A DNA stretch of 64,000 bases from Alloteropsis semialata (GCA_004135705.1 CM014277.1:41874697-41938696); one strand, 5' to 3'; positions 10,786-24,056 are shown, numbered from the stretch's first letter. A program made the numbers and translations. Notes: generated by a model not told the origin, from the letters alone.

Positions 10786-11389
10786 TGTTGACGCCTTTCA
10801 CGGTCAACACACCGAGTTGCGCTAGCTCGCGCGGATCCGCAACGGATCGATCAACTGCAGCAGGCCAAGCAAAACCGATGGAACCGGTTTTGGGATTCCG
10901 GTGGTAACGGTTTCCTAGAGCTTGCTGCGTGAGCCTAAGATCGCCGGCCCGGGAGGGACCCCGTCAGGGCAGGCGCGCCTAGGGTTGCTCTGAGGTCGGC
11001 AGGCCACTCAGAACGCCGTCAACGCCGTAGAGACGAAACACGAGCAACAATTAGGGTTGGAACAGCTAGGGTTTGAGAGATGACAAAAAAGTAAAGGTAT
11101 ATTGATTTGATCGATTGGATAAACCCTCAATTGGTCGTTGCCCTTTATATTTATAGGGTGGGGAGGTCTTGCCCTACAAGAAAAGTCCTAAAACAACTCG
11201 GATCTACAAAAAAGGGTCCAATTCTACTAGGACTCAGAGAAAACCCGTACCACCGGTTTCTAAATCCGGTGTCACCGGATTTGGTTACCAGACAGGCAAC
11301 AGTGACCGAATCCGTTGCCACCGGTTCTAGAATCTGGTCCCATCGGTTTTGCTGACAGAACTGTCCTGTGTCATTTTTTATCGCCAACA
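10786..11389 (-). repeat. 3' LTR of element C (604 bp)
   Basis: On the plus strand it starts TGTTGACGCC and ends ATCGCCAACA. The first 24 bases contain TGTTGAC and its inverse GTCAACA around a 10-base loop. A TATA box (TATAAATA, near 11146-11153) is present on the minus strand. Three clusters of the paired ACCGGT-type motif occur (about 10880-10909, 11243-11279, 11311-11347). The sequence next to its internal edge (11390-11410) reads as a purine-rich tract on the sense strand, the polypurine tract. Confidence 0.85.
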
Positions 11390-11458
11390 TATGCTCCCCT
11401 GTTTTTTGGTAAAGCTTGCGTACCAGAAAACATTTTAGCACAAGAAAATACTCCTAAG

Positions 11459-11997
<539 letters not shown>

Positions 11998-12142
11998 TCC
12001 TAAGAGCAATGTTTAACAAAATCCATCGGCCTTTCAATTCTAAGGGCGATATTAATACTATCGGCCATTCAAATCAAGATTCCTGCCAAACACTGGGTTA
12101 ATATTTCTTCAAGTATCTTCCATTGAGAGCTCTTGGCAACCG

Positions 12143-13427
12143 CTAACCTTGCAAAGTCTCCACCATATAAGAATTGCCGAAGATCACCTTGATTACCTTG
12201 TATGGACCTTCCCAACTTGGAGACCATTTACCAAACTTGTTGCTCTTCGATCCTATAGGTACAATTGTCTTCCAAACCAGATCACTAACCTTAAAAGATT
12301 TCTGTTTTACCTTCTTGTTGTAAGCCTTAGCAACCCAAATTTTGTCCTTCTCAATCTCCTTCAAGGCTTTTAATCGCTTATCGGTCACCTCATCAATATT
12401 GTCCATCATTAAGTCATGATAATCAACAGCATTGATTTTATTTTGCTTAGCCTAACCTTAGTAGCACAGTGTCTAGATATACGATGAGCCCACAAACCCT
12501 CAGATAAAACCTCATGCCACCTCCTAGGATTCTCCTCTATCTTCTTTTTAATAATCTTAATCAAAAATTTATTACTAGACTCGGCCTGACCATTAGCCTG
12601 AGCATAGTATGGAGATGAATTGAGCAATTTAATATATACATCTCAACAAACTCACAAACTTCCTTTGATATAAATGAAGTACCTTGATCAGTAGTCAAAG
12701 TTTGTGGACCAAATCTATGGATAATATGCTCAGTAATAAGCTCAATTACCTCCCGATGTGTCATATTCTTCAAAGGTACTGCTTTGGTCCACTTTGTAAA
12801 ATAATCAATAACCACTAACACGATGTGATGTCCCTGTGATGAAGGAGGCTGAATCTGCCCAATAAAGTCCAATCCCCATCCTCGAAAAGGCCAAGGTTTG
12901 ATAATAGGATGTAATAAAGCAACTGGAACCATCTAAATATTCCCAAACCTTTGACACTCTTCATAACCTTTGTAGTACCGAAAACAATCAGCTATCATAT
13001 TAGGCCAATAAAAACAAGCTCTTCTCAAAAGCCACTTCATCTTAGGAGCTGATTGATGTGTACCACAAATTCCTTCATGAACTTCACCCATTACAACTTT
13101 AGCTTGATCAGAATCCAAGCATTTTAACAATAAATCCTCAGCTGTCCAACGATACAATTCACTATCAACCAAAGTAAATTTAAATGCCCACCGTCGGACT
13201 TTCCTGTCAACTTTATGATTAGGATTATGCAAATATTCAATAATGTGTAATCTCCAATCAGCAACTTCGTCCTCATTAATTTTGGACTGCTCATTGGCCG
13301 AAGCGCTACTGTCAACAATAAACCGATGCCACTGGTTTCTGATCCGGTCCCACCGGAATTTCCTGTACCACCGGTTTCGGATTCTGGTGTCACCAGTTTC
13401 TCCTGGGCAGAAGACTCGGCAATACAA
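12143..13427 (-). pseudogene. Element C integrase (broken)
   Basis: N-terminal zinc-finger region at about 12935-13120 (HEGICGTHQ, GYEECQRFG). The first cysteine of the second pair is tyrosine, whereas element E has GCEEC. The catalytic core follows (GLDFIG, then TTDQGTSF and GQAESSNK), then the C-terminal region (DLVWKTIVPIG, WEGPYKVIKV). A stop separates FGNI from MVPVALL where element E has glutamine, a CAG-to-TAG change. A frameshift lies near 12600. The enzyme would insert element DNA into the genome but cannot be made here. Confidence 0.8.
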
Positions 13428-13960
13428 AGTGTCGGCTTTCTTTCATAAAAATTTCTTTTCTGAACTTTATAGCCAGATGCTTGCTGAGCCAGAGCATTCG
13501 CCCTTGGATTCTCGTCTCTTGAAATATGATATATAGAAAATTCATCAAATTGAACAACCATGTCTAAGCATTTATCAAGATATGCATTTAAAAATCCATC
13601 AAAGCATTGGTACACCTTATTAACTTGTTGTACAACCAGCAGAGAATCACCAAACGCCTCTATATGTTTTACTCCCATGTCATGCAAAATTTCTTGCCTG
13701 AACAATAAAGCTTCATATTCGGCTTGATTATTAGTACAATCATTTTCTAATCGGTTAAGAACCTCAAATTCAGCACCACTTGGTGATATAAAAACAACTC
13801 CAATACTACAACTGCTCTTACAAACTGATCCATCAAAATGCAATTTCCATGGAGTAAAAGTAATATAACCGATATCTAAATCATTATCATCAATGCTATG
13901 CTCAACAATAAAATCAGCAACAATTTGGCCTTTCATAGATTTCAAAGGTTCACAAGCCAA
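13310..13960 (-). pseudogene. Element C RNase H
   Basis: Plant-retroelement RNase H with the acidic residues visible in LHFDGSVCK, NNQAEYEAL, EAFGDSLLVV and ISRDENPRAN. It would degrade template RNA during reverse transcription. The linker to integrase encodes glycine/threonine runs from paired CCGGT motifs (13322-13402), and the reading frame changes within that motif-bearing stretch. Confidence 0.8.
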
Positions 13961-14004
13961 ATCATATTCAATGAGAGCATATGCCCATTTACCAATTCTC
14001 CCAC

Positions 14005-15218
14005 TTAAAATTGGTCTATATATTTAATGATATCAGTTTGACAAGCCACTATGCAAGTATTGGATAACAAATAATGCCTCATCTTGGTACAAGCATAATA
14101 TAATGATAAGCAAAGCTTTTCAATAAATATATACCTCGTTTCGACATCCAATAGTCGACGACTTGCATAGGTAATAATATGTTCCTTTCCTTCGGTCTTT
14201 TGAGTCAAAACAGCCCCAATTACTTGATCTTCAACAGCCACATATAATTTGAATGGAAATCCTCTCCTAGGAGCATTCACGACTGGCGGCGAAGACAAGT
14301 AATATTTAATCTTCTCAAAAGCTTGTCGCTGTTTTGCCCCCCAAATAAATACGGCTTCATCTTTTAATCGAAGAATAGGAGTAAAAGCATTGACTTTTCC
14401 AAACAAGTTGCAAATAAATCTCCTCAAGTAATTCACCTTGCCTAGGAATTTCTGCAAATCTTTCTTGCATGTAGGAGCTTTAATCTTCTTGATAATATCA
14501 ATTTTCTTAGGACCTATATCTATGCCATTTTCATGAATAATAAAGCCTAGAAACTTTCCTGCCGACACACAAAATGCACATTTAAGTGGGTTCATCTTCA
14601 ATCCATATCGACGCATTCTTTCAAAAGCAAGCCTTAAATTAGCTAAATGAGGCTTTAAACCAGCCGATTTAACAACAATATCATCAATATAAACCTCTAT
14701 GATTAAGCCAAGTAAATCATGAAAAGTTAAATTTATTGCCCTTTGGTAAGTAGCACCAGCATTTTTTAAACCAAAGGTCATGACTACCCACTCAAACAAA
14801 CCAACAAACCTGGACATATGAAAGCCGTTTTGGATATATCCTCTTCGGCCATGAATATTTGATTGTAACCAGCATTACCATCAAGAAAACTAATAACTTT
14901 ATGACCAGAAGCATCATTAATAAGCATGTCGGCTATAGACATAGGATATTCATCTTTAGGATTAGCTTTATTAAGATTTCTAAAATCAATGCAAACTCTA
15001 AGCTTATCAGAATCCTTTTTCTCAACTGGCATAATATTTGACAACCATTCAGCATAACAACAAGGCCTAATAAAATTTGCATCCAACAACCGATTAATTT
15101 CTTCTTTAATCCGGTCATACATATTAGGATTGAAACGCCTAGCAGTTTGTTTAAAAGGCTTAAAACCAGGTTTAATAGGCAGCCGATGTTCAACTAACTC
15201 GCGGCTTAAACTAGGCAT
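14005..15218 (-). pseudogene. Element C reverse transcriptase
   Basis: Two overlapping frames. The first (from 15218) has the finger motifs RRFNPNMYDRIKEEINRLL and VCIDFRNLNKANPKDEYPM. The second (14005-14817) has the palm with TFGLKNAGATYQRA and the catalytic YIDDIVVKS, then the thumb/connection (FLGKVNYLRRFI). The frame breaks near 14800, next to the canonical GTFCY region. The enzyme would copy element RNA into DNA; this copy is inactive. Confidence 0.85.
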
Positions 15219-15774
15219 CTCTTGATAATTTCATGCAAAATAATCAACATACTCTTTCAATAGCTCGATTAATTCAGCTTTATAATCAGCTTTCAAATTT
15301 TTGTTTATAAACGTCGGTCTAGGTACAGTGCCATCACCAATATCAATTTCCTCTAAAGGATCAACCGACGTAAAGCCTTGTCCTAATTTACTCATGTCAT
15401 CAAATTCTTCATGGCCTTACACATATCGTTCTTTTGTGCCCGATAGTGCTCAAGTCTCTGCTGCAACCATTCTGAATTATTCATTGATTCACAACAAATG
15501 GTTTTGCAGATACTCAACTGGCTTTAGAACAGCAGGCACAAAGCCATCTCTAGTACAAGTGATCATCTCGTAGTCAGAAATATCTAAGCCTGTCAAACAC
15601 TTGACATAATGATGCATTGACATGGTAGAGCCATCAGCCACAGCAACACAAGCCGATGTATCCCCATGTACAATCTCAATGTCGTCGTCAACCCATTGAA
15701 TAAGAAATTAGTGCAAACTAGAAGGTACACATCTATTTGCATGAATCCAATCACGACCCAATATTAAACTGAAG
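15219..15774 (-). other. Degraded protease to reverse transcriptase linker of element C
   Basis: Expected to encode the end of protease and the start of the reverse transcriptase region. No long frame survives on the minus strand. Confidence 0.4.
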
Positions 15775-16170
15775 TTACCTTGGGCTTTGGCGACAAAGAA
15801 AGCAGTAGCCAATGTCTTGCTCCCAATGGTAAGCTCCATAAAAAGCAACGCCCTTAGCACTCATAGGCTCGCCTCCTCCCACACCACTGACAGTCATGTT
15901 GGTCTTGATCAGCTCATCATCTAATCCACCAAGCTTCTTGAACATAGAATAGAGCGTCAAATTGACAATTGCCCTGGTATCAATAAGCATCCTCGAAACT
16001 GGCTTCCAATTGATATGCCCCTTCATGTACAGCGCCTTTAGATGATTTTTAGAATCCTTTGGCCTTTTAAATATAGCTTCTTTTGGGCCAAAGTCTAGAT
16101 GAGCCATCTCTTCCTTAGGAATGACATAATAATCCGAAGAAAGATGCACCACATTAGCATCAACATTCAT
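15775..16170 (-). pseudogene. Element C retropepsin-like protease
   Basis: Protease fragment with MLIDTRAIVNLTLYSMFKKL, where the family usually has D-[ST]-G-A. The catalytic glycine is replaced by arginine, so it would be inactive even if read. GKVEY-type upstream sequence (HLKALYMKGHINWKPVSR) matches other plant gypsy proteases. Confidence 0.7.
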
Positions 16171-16200
16171 ATGATCAGGCGATGAGTTATAATCAACAAG

Positions 16201-18498
16201 CTATTCATCGTCCACATCCTGGGAATCCGATGACAACCTCTGATCAAACGTAGAAGTGACAGAAATCTCAGAAGCAACACGAGATGGACCTGGATCAGCA
16301 GAAACCGGTACCACCGGATCCAAAACCGGTGCCACCGGTTTTGGCGCAACATCTGGCACCGAGGGGGCTAAAACCGGTTCCACCAGTTTAGAATCCGGTG
16401 CCACCGGATTTGGCTCTGGAACTTCAGTTTTCTTTCACCCCTTGCCTGGAGGAATCATGGGCCTGTACTTGTTGAAGTGCTCCTCCCTCTGCTTCTCCAG
16501 TTTCTTCTCCTTCTGTTCTTGAAAACGAAGTCGCTGCAACTTCCTCTTTTACGTGCGTGTCAAACCTGGAGGACACCATCTTGGCATGAGGTATTTAGAT
16601 TTATCAATTTCAACCTTCTTACCCACATCAGGCTCTGCAGCAACATCCTTCTGGACTGATGACTTAGCTTCATCACCAGTTATCATTGGCATCTTGTCAT
16701 CGTCCTTTAAATTCACCTCAAAGTCACCAATTTGAATCACATCAGCAGCAGTAGTCCTTTCCTGGTCGACATCCATCTTCTGAACAACTTCCTCCACCTT
16801 CTTAGGCTGATATACCTGTATGGAAGCAGATGGTTGCCTCTTCTGAGGAAACCGGTTCCACCGGTTTTGGAAACCAGTGTCATCGGTTTTGGGTGGCACA
16901 TCCCAACCTGATCGACGAGGAGTCGAATGGTTATCCACCAACCTCTCATGTACTGGTCCTCTGTCATTACCCCATCCTGGATGAAAAGGAGGATATTGCA
17001 TGAGGTAATATGGCATATGTATCCCATTATAATCCCATGCCGGATATGGAGAATTGTAATACAGAGGCATCCATGGCATGGCTTGATATTGATTCTGCTG
17101 AGGATACAATGTGGCAACATCAACCTTTTGTCTGTTATTCGCCCATGGAGGCGAATTTGGCCGTTCTAGATGCATAGGTGATCTCTTTCTCTTTTTTGCC
17201 AGCCAATCCTCGTCAACTGGCCTTTGATTAGCATATTTGGAAAATAACTAGTCAAAGGTCGGCTTTGGTTTTGCAACTTTACCCTGATCTTTGGCCATAT
17301 TTGTTTTCCAGGTTCCAATCTCTGGACGCATGGGTTTCAGCATTTTCGGGCGCCCCTGACTAAAACCGGTGGGACCGGTTTCAGAAACTGGTGGCACCGG
17401 TTTGTCCTATGCAGTAGGCTCAAACGGTGCATTTGATGTCTCTTGCCCCTCGAGATCCGCAATTCTTGCAGTGATTTTGAAAGTTTCTCTGCCATTGGGG
17501 GTCTTCTCACACACCACTTCCCTGATAATTGATTTACCCTTTAAATTTTCAGGCTTTGACTTCTCATCACCCACAACAATATTTTTCCCTTTGGTTGGTT
17601 CGACTTGATGCGGCCGAACCAGAACCTTAGGAGGTTGCATCTCAAGGGTATTAACAGGGAAAAGTGCCTTGTCAACCTGCATCTCATGTAGTGTCAAACG
17701 TCCTTCATTCAAGGCCGATTGCACCTGTGGCTATACTTTGAGCTTGAACAACATGAGGCATGCGAGTAGGACCTTGCCGCAAATACTGGTCATATACATC
17801 ATTAGGAACCCCGCTAGTATTAATGTTTTGGTTAGGTATAGGGGTGATATATAAGCACGTGTTCCAATATAAGCAGATCCATTAACTACCTCTGTATTTC
17901 TGTTAGGGACTACCGAACGAGGAGCTGTGGTGTGAGGTACTAACTGCTACGCAGCTGGGGCGACAAAACCGGTGCCACCGGTTTCACTGTGGCTGGTGAA
18001 ACTTGCTGCGGCGGTGGTACTTGCCCTGGATAAAAATTAGCCGGCATACCATATAATGGATTTTTAGGTGCTTTTCATGGTGTAGCCGACATATTCGCAT
18101 GCATATTCTCATGTTGCATAGGTGGTAAATTTTATGCAAACCAGAAGATTCTATCAACCTATCAATTTTATTCATTCTGTCCACAAGCGTGCCTACTAAT
18201 TCATCGGTATGTAAAGTGCAGTACTAAGATCTTCATTAGACTTAGGAACAGAAGTTTCAGGTGGGTGTACAGTTACTGGAGGTAATTCTTCCACCTTTGT
18301 ATCTTTCATCATGAACGCCGGCATCATAAACTCGTGAGTTCTTATCACCTTGCCGTGGCGATCCTTCTTCAGCCCCATTAAGAATTGATTCTTGAAGAAT
18401 TCTTGGGCTGCTTCAAATCTTTGACGTTCCTCATCACCGATCTCCTCAATGGAGGGCACCATGATGTTATCCTTATCCAATTCTGCAGTAGATCCCAT
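16201..18498 (-). pseudogene. Element C gag region (broken)
   Basis: An ATG at 18498 (MGSTAELDKDN) lies just after the primer site. Fragments follow: an N-terminal acidic part, a Pro/Tyr/Trp/Met-rich middle (MPWMPLYYNSPYPAWDYNG) and KYLMPRWCPPGLTRT, a signature of one grass gypsy lineage. The frames are interrupted near 18190, 17725, 17400, 17200 and 16550. Six paired CCGGT motifs lie inside this coding region and encode GTGG/GTGS-like stretches. Confidence 0.7.
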
Positions 18499-18544
18499 CT
18501 GGCTAGGGCTTGATAGATCGGTTATAGAATCCAAGATCTCCAAA

Positions 18545-18568
18545 TTTCCCAGCGGAGTCACCAAAAAT
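18545..18568 (-). other. Primer-binding site of element C
   Basis: TTTTTGGTGACTCCGCTGGG on the minus strand directly follows the 5' LTR end. This context is common in grass gypsy elements. Confidence 0.6.
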
Positions 18569-18569
18569 G

Positions 18570-18869
18570 TGTTGACGCCTTTCACGGTCAACACACCGAG
18601 TTGCGCTAGCTCGCGCGGATCCGCAACGGATCGATCAACTGCAGCAGGCCGAGCAAAATCGGTAGAACCGGTTTTGGGATTCTGGTGGTACCGGTTTTCT
18701 AGGGCTTGCTACGTGAGCCTAAGATCGCCAGCCCGGGAGCGCCGGCCCGGGAGGGACCCGGTTAGGGCAGGCGCGCCTAGGGTTGCTCTGAGGTCGGCAG
18801 GCCACTCAGAACGCCGTCAACGCCATAGAGACGAAGCACGAACAGCAATTAGGGTTGGAAAAGCTAGGG
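18570..18869 (-). repeat. 5' LTR of element C, left part
   Basis: Matches the first part of 10786-11389, including the TGTTGAC/GTCAACA terminal hairpin. It is cut by element D at a TAGGG site (18865-18869); the remainder resumes at 32400. Confidence 0.85.
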
Positions 18870-19909
18870 TGACGAGGGTCTAGACCAGGGATGACCAACC
18901 AACCCTCTGATCAACGATGCATCGCCAATTTCCTCTTCAAAAACAAGAAATAACACCCCAGATCGAACAAGCCTACTTCGTTCGAATGGTTTTGGGCCCA
19001 CTCGGGAAAGCCCCGTATGGGAGACTGTCCCCCGACGAGACTCCGCCTCGCCCGACGAGTCTCCGCCTCGCCCGACGAGACTCCGCCTCGCCCGACGAGA
19101 CTCCGCCTCGCCCGACGAGTCTCCACCTCGCCCGACTGGCTCGCTTGGCGTCACTCCCCGCTTTTACCCATTCTGGACCGTACCTACTTGGTACTCGCCA
19201 TGTCAGAATGGGATGGGCTGCTGTCCTTCGCCACGGCAGCAATAGGGACGCCCGTCTCGTCAGAACAGGAACACTACAGTCCCGGAAAGGACGCTCGCAA
19301 GCTCACGCGAGAACACCTGGAATCTGAGGGGAGACACCTAGAGTCCGAAGGCGACACCTGGAGTCCAAGGGAGAACAGAACCAGTCAACCACGGCCCGAG
19401 AACTACTCGGGGATGTGCCCGAGAAGCCACCCACACTAGCTACTCGGACGCCGCCGGCTCCGGGTCAAACGGAGCGCCCCATTCCGTCAACGCCAACTAC
19501 TACAGTGGGCACCTGTACGTCTCGTACGGCTCGGGACGCAAAATGACAGCGAGGACCCCGGCGCTGTAACTAACTTTGTAATTTCTTGCTTTTTACCCTC
19601 CTCCTTTCTTGCTCCCCTTACGACTATAAAAGGGGGTCAGGGGAAGGTCGAGGGAAAAAAGAGGAAGAACACTCGAACACACACCACTCTGTAACACTAC
19701 ACAGGGACTTGGGACCATACTCCCTCTCCCGACTAGTTTGTATCCCCTACTACAGACTTGGACTCGAGAACATCGGCTCACACTGGACGTAGGGTGTTAC
19801 TCTCCGAAGGCCCGAACCAGTATAATTCCCTGTGTCTCTCGAGCCACCATCCAGCGCCCTGACACGTGATCGTAGAAATATTACTTGTCGGGGGTAGAGA
19901 ACCCCGACA
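18870..19909 (+). repeat. 5' LTR of element D (1040 bp)
   Basis: Begins TGACGAGGGTC and ends AACCCCGACA. A TATA box TATAAAAG lies at about 19625. Five consecutive 20-bp units of CGACGAGACTCCGCCTCGCC type lie at about 19032-19132. The 3' LTR has only two, which explains nearly all of the length difference between the LTRs. Open frames crossing this region are shadows. Confidence 0.9.
19032..19132 (+). repeat. 20-bp minisatellite in the element D LTR (5 units)
   Basis: Units alternate CGACGAGACTCCGCCTCGCC and a GTCTCC variant. The equivalent place in the 3' LTR (about 31580-31622) has two units. LTRs are identical at insertion, so three units were gained or lost afterwards. Confidence 0.85.
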
Positions 19910-19910
19910 G

Positions 19911-19930
19911 TTGGCGCGCCAGGTAGGGGG
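19911..19930 (+). other. Primer-binding site of element D
   Basis: TTGGCGCGCCAGGTAGGGGG starts two bases after the LTR end, a sequence typical of several grass gypsy families. Confidence 0.7.
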
Positions 19931-19936
19931 CATCGC

Positions 19937-22073
19937 GTGTCGCTTCACTTCACCAGGGTCTGGATGGCCCACAGAGGCGCCCCGTTGGTACCAGGCGCTC
20001 ACCTGCGTTTCGGCTCCCTCGACTTTGTCTTCCGCAAGTTGGAGGAGCCCCTCATCGGGGCCACCTTTCTGCGCCCTGAGCCCACTCTCGACAATGGCCC
20101 CGCTACGATCCGCGACAAAAAATCCGAGCCTCCACGTGTCGCATCGGGAGCCACCGCTTACGTCCTCGACATTCTGGGCGAGGACTTGACGGCCGCTCTG
20201 GGGAGGAATCCAACCCAGGAGCATTTCCGCAACCTCTCCTGCATGATCACCAACCTCGCCCTCCAAGCTGGAGGGGAAGAACAGCTTCTCTGGGACGAGT
20301 TCCTCGACTACTACGGCGCCATGTACCCAGAGGGACAGCCGGACCTGCCACATGACCCAGTGGTCGTCCCGCCGCCGACAAAGTTCAACTCCTACACCGT
20401 GTCTGTCGATGGAGGCGCATCAGACAACCGGGACCCGGATCCACGGTCCAACCAGGCTCCACCGACACCCCACGACCCCTCCCGAGAGTGTTTCATGTGC
20501 CACACACCGGAAATACGGACCGATAGCAGCTCGACGGAGGGCGACCCTCGCCAAGCACTGCCCTGGGACGATCCCGCAGGCGATGCTCGGCGGGCCAGGC
20601 TGCGGGAGCTCGACGAGGCACAGCGCCAACTCGAGGACGAGCGCAGAAAACTCCGCCGCGAGCTAGGAAGAAACGCGGACGGGGGGCCGCTCGCGCACAT
20701 GCACGGGACGTACGACAACGCATAATCAACGACGACAACGACAACAACAACAACGCGCCGATCTTCAAGCGAGCATCCCAGAACCTTGCGGCGGCCGCCG
20801 TCCTGCTTCGTGAACATCCTGAACCAGCGACCCCCGAGGATAGAAGGTTTCACCAACAGCTCCGCACACTCCTGGAAACTGCAGCGGTCCAGCAAGCGAA
20901 GAGCTCCGCGTCACGACAGCGGGTTTCCAGGGAACACGCTAGGGAGTAGTCCGTGCATTATCGTGGGGTCGCAGCGGACGGGGTCGTCCGGCAGCAAGAC
21001 GAGAACCGAGAGCACCGCCCACGTCGAGCCTACAACAAGCGGCGCGGAGGTCGCTACGACAGTGGTGAGGATCGGAGCAGGAGTGCGTCCCTTGATCCTA
21101 GGGGGCCACGCGCTTTCGGACCTCGAGTTCTCGGCGCCCGTTTCCCTCCACGCTTCCGAGCTCCAACGACGGTGCCCAAATACGACGGGGACACGAACCC
21201 CAGCGTATGGTTGGAGGACTACCGATTGGCGTGCCACGCAGGCGGAGCGCAAGACGATTACTTCATCATCAAAAACCTCCCCCTCCATCTTGCTGACTCG
21301 GCGCGAACGTGGTTGGAGCACCTCCCTGAAGGCAAGATCAACAACTGGGCATAGCTGCGCGATGCGTTTGTTGGCAACTTCCAGGGTACCTACACTCGTC
21401 CTGGAAACCCATGGGATCTCCGCAACTGCCTCCAAAGGAAGGACGAAAGCTTGCGCGACTACATCAAGCGTTTCTCCAAACGGTGCACCGAGCTGCCCAA
21501 CACCGCCAACACCGACGTCGTCTCAGCGTTCTAGTTCGGGACCACCTGTGCAACCTAATTCATGAGTTGGGGCGCAAGTAGCCGTGAACCATCCAAGAGC
21601 TCCTCGACATCACCACTGACCACGCAGACGGGGAAGACGCGGTCGCTGTGACCCTTGATCGACCCCAGGGCAAGGGCAAGCAGTCGGAAGCAGCCGGGGA
21701 AGGCACCTCCGCTCAGCCCAACAAGAAGAAGAACAAGAAAAAGCAGCGGCGCGACAGCAGCATGGTGGTGGCGGCCGAGCGAAAAGCTGCCAAGCCCGGT
21801 GGAAATGCGCCAAAGGACCACTTCGAGAAGCTCCTCGAGGCCCCCTGCACCAACCACGAAGGCCTCGTCAAGCATGCCTTAAAAGATTGTAAGCTTATGA
21901 AGAGTTTCATCACAGGGACTCTGAAGAAGAAGGCACCCGAGGCGGCCAAAGATGGAGCCAGAAGACCGAACAACGATGACAACGAATACCCTGGGGAGGA
22001 TGGCGCAGTTATGATGATTTTTGGAGGGTCCACGGCCTGTCCTTCGAAGCACACGGAAAAGCTGATTCAGTAG
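19937..22073 (+). pseudogene. Element D gag (broken)
   Basis: The first frame (19937-20725) covers a leader with an acidic region and a C-terminal Glu/Arg coiled coil (LDEAQRQLEDERRKLRREL). After frameshifts near 20720 and 20950 the gag core appears (VPKYDGDTNPSVWLEDYRLA, DYFIIKNLPLHL, ARTWLEHLP, then ESLRDYIKRFSKRC), with stops after KINNWA and VVSAF. A lysine-rich nucleocapsid-like part follows (21720-21770). It would form the virus-like particle; no intact product is possible. Confidence 0.8.
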
Positions 22074-22793
22074 GAGGTCTGCAACGCAGAACCCATAGTA
22101 CCTTCCTACCTCAAATGGTCGGAGGCCCCGATCACTTTCGACCGTAACGATCACCCCGACCACATACCGCAGCTAGGGCGATACCCGCTCGTCGTAGCTC
22201 CTCTTTTCGGAACAAAGCGCATCCACAAGGTATTGATGGACGGAGGAAGCGTCCTCAACATCCTCTATGCCAAAACTCTTGACGAGATGGGGATCCCGCG
22301 ATCCCGGCTCCGGCCGTCCACGGCGCCATTCCACGGGATCGTTCCCGGCGTGGACGCGGTACCTCTCGGGCAGATCGATCTACCCGTCACCTTTGGGACT
22401 CCGTGAAACTTCCGGAGAGAGACCCTCACTTTCGAAGTGGTAGGATTCCCAGGGACGTACCATGCCATCCTTGGAAGGCCGGCTTACGCAAAGTTCATGG
22501 CCATCCCGAATTACACGTATCTCAAGCTGAAGATCCCTGGGCCTAAGGGCGTAATTACGGTGGGGACTTCTTCTGAGCACGCGTACGCATGCGATACCGA
22601 GTGCTTCTTGTTCGCGGAAGCACTCATCCGGTCCGAGAAGCTCACCGCGGAGCCTTCTCCCAGGGACCTCGAAATCCCCGAGACCTCCAAGCGTGCCGCG
22701 TGCTCCTTTGAGCCGGCCAGGGACGTCAAGGAGGTTGCCGTGGCCAATGATGGCCGCACCCTCCATGTCGGGACGACGCTCGATCCAAAATAG
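22074..22793 (+). pseudogene. Element D protease
   Basis: Retropepsin-like region with catalytic LMDGGSVLNILYAKTL at about 22230-22280 and the flap/end motif AILGRPAYAKFMAIPNYTYLKLKIPG. One internal stop follows VTFGTP. A CAG-to-TAG-type stop closes the region before the reverse transcriptase. Confidence 0.8.
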
Positions 22794-24056
22794 GGAGGCG
22801 CGCTCGTCGACTTCCTCCGAGCAAACCTCGACATGTTTGCATGGAAGACCTCGGACATGCCGGGGATTCCAAGGGAGGTCGCCGAGCACAAGCTAAACGT
22901 CAAGTCTGGCTCCCGACCAGTCAAACAGAGGCTCCGACGTTTCGATAAGGATAAATGTAAGGCCATCGGCGAGGAGCTCAAAAAGCTCCTTAGCACAGGC
23001 TTTATTAGGGAAGTATACCACCCCGAGTGGTTAGCAAACCCTGTCCGTGTAAAAAAGAAGAATGGGAAATGGAGCATGTGCGTTGACTATACCGGCCTTA
23101 ATAAGGCATGTCCCAAACACTCCTTCCCTCTTCCTCGCATAGATCAGGTGGTCGATTCCACCGCTGGGTGCGAAACCCTTTGCTTTCTCGATGCGTACTC
23201 CGGCTACCATTAGATCGCGATGAGCCTGGCCGATCGGCTCGTAACGTCTTTTATCACGCCCTTTGGCACTTTCTGCTATTCGTCTATGCCGTTCGGGCTA
23301 AAAAACGCGGGCGCCACGTTCCAGAGATGCATGCGTCGCGTCTTTGGCGATCTCATCGGCTGACTGGTCGAAGCCTACGTTGACGACATTGTGGTAAAGT
23401 CCAGGCGCACCGGCGACCTGGTCTCGGACCTTGCGGCGGTCTTCGAAAAGCTCAGGGAAAACAAGGTAAAACTCAACCTCGAGAACTGCGTTTTTGGGGT
23501 CCTGAGAGGCATGCTCCTCGGCTTTGTTGTCTCAGAGCGCAGCATCGAGGCCAGCCCAGAGAAGATTTCCGCCATCACTGACATGGGGCCCATCCAGAAC
23601 GTGAAGGGCGTCCAGCGCGTTACAGGGTGCTTGGCCTCGCTCAGCCGTTTCATCGCCCGACTCGGCGAGCAGAGCCTACCCTTATATCGCCTGTTAAAGA
23701 AGTCGGACACCTTCACCTGAAACGCCGAGGCTCAAGAGGCCCTCGATTCGCTCAAAACATTGTTGAAAAGCCCACCGATCCTGACGGCCCTGGCTGAAGA
23801 AGAACCCATGCTGCTTTACATTGCGGCAACCACCCAGGTGGTGAGCGCCGCCCTTGTCGTCGAGCGCGAAGAGCCTGGGAAAGTCCAAAAGGTACAGCGC
23901 CCAGTATACTTTATTAGCGAGGTCTTGTCCGACACCAAGGTACGATACCCCCAGATCCAGAAGCTGGTCTACGCGGTCCTCATCGCCAAGCGAAAGCTCA
24001 GGCACTATTTTGACGCCCATCCCATCACGGTGGTGTCAAAATATCCACTCGCGAGG
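22794..24056 (+). pseudogene. Element D reverse transcriptase
   Basis: Shows the usual order: EHKLNVKSGSRPVKQRLRRF, VKKKNGKWSMCVDYTGLN, FLDAYSGYH, MPFGLKNAGATFQRCM and the catalytic YVDDIVVKS, then connection motifs. In-frame stops occur after AYSGYH (glutamine expected, CAG to TAG), after FGDLIG, and after KKSDTFT (tryptophan expected, TGG to TGA). A frameshift near 24050 leads into RNase H. Confidence 0.85.

Noticed and set aside
18870..19800. Open frames in the D LTR on both strands
   Set aside because: They overlap the LTR minisatellite and promoter and lack any domain.
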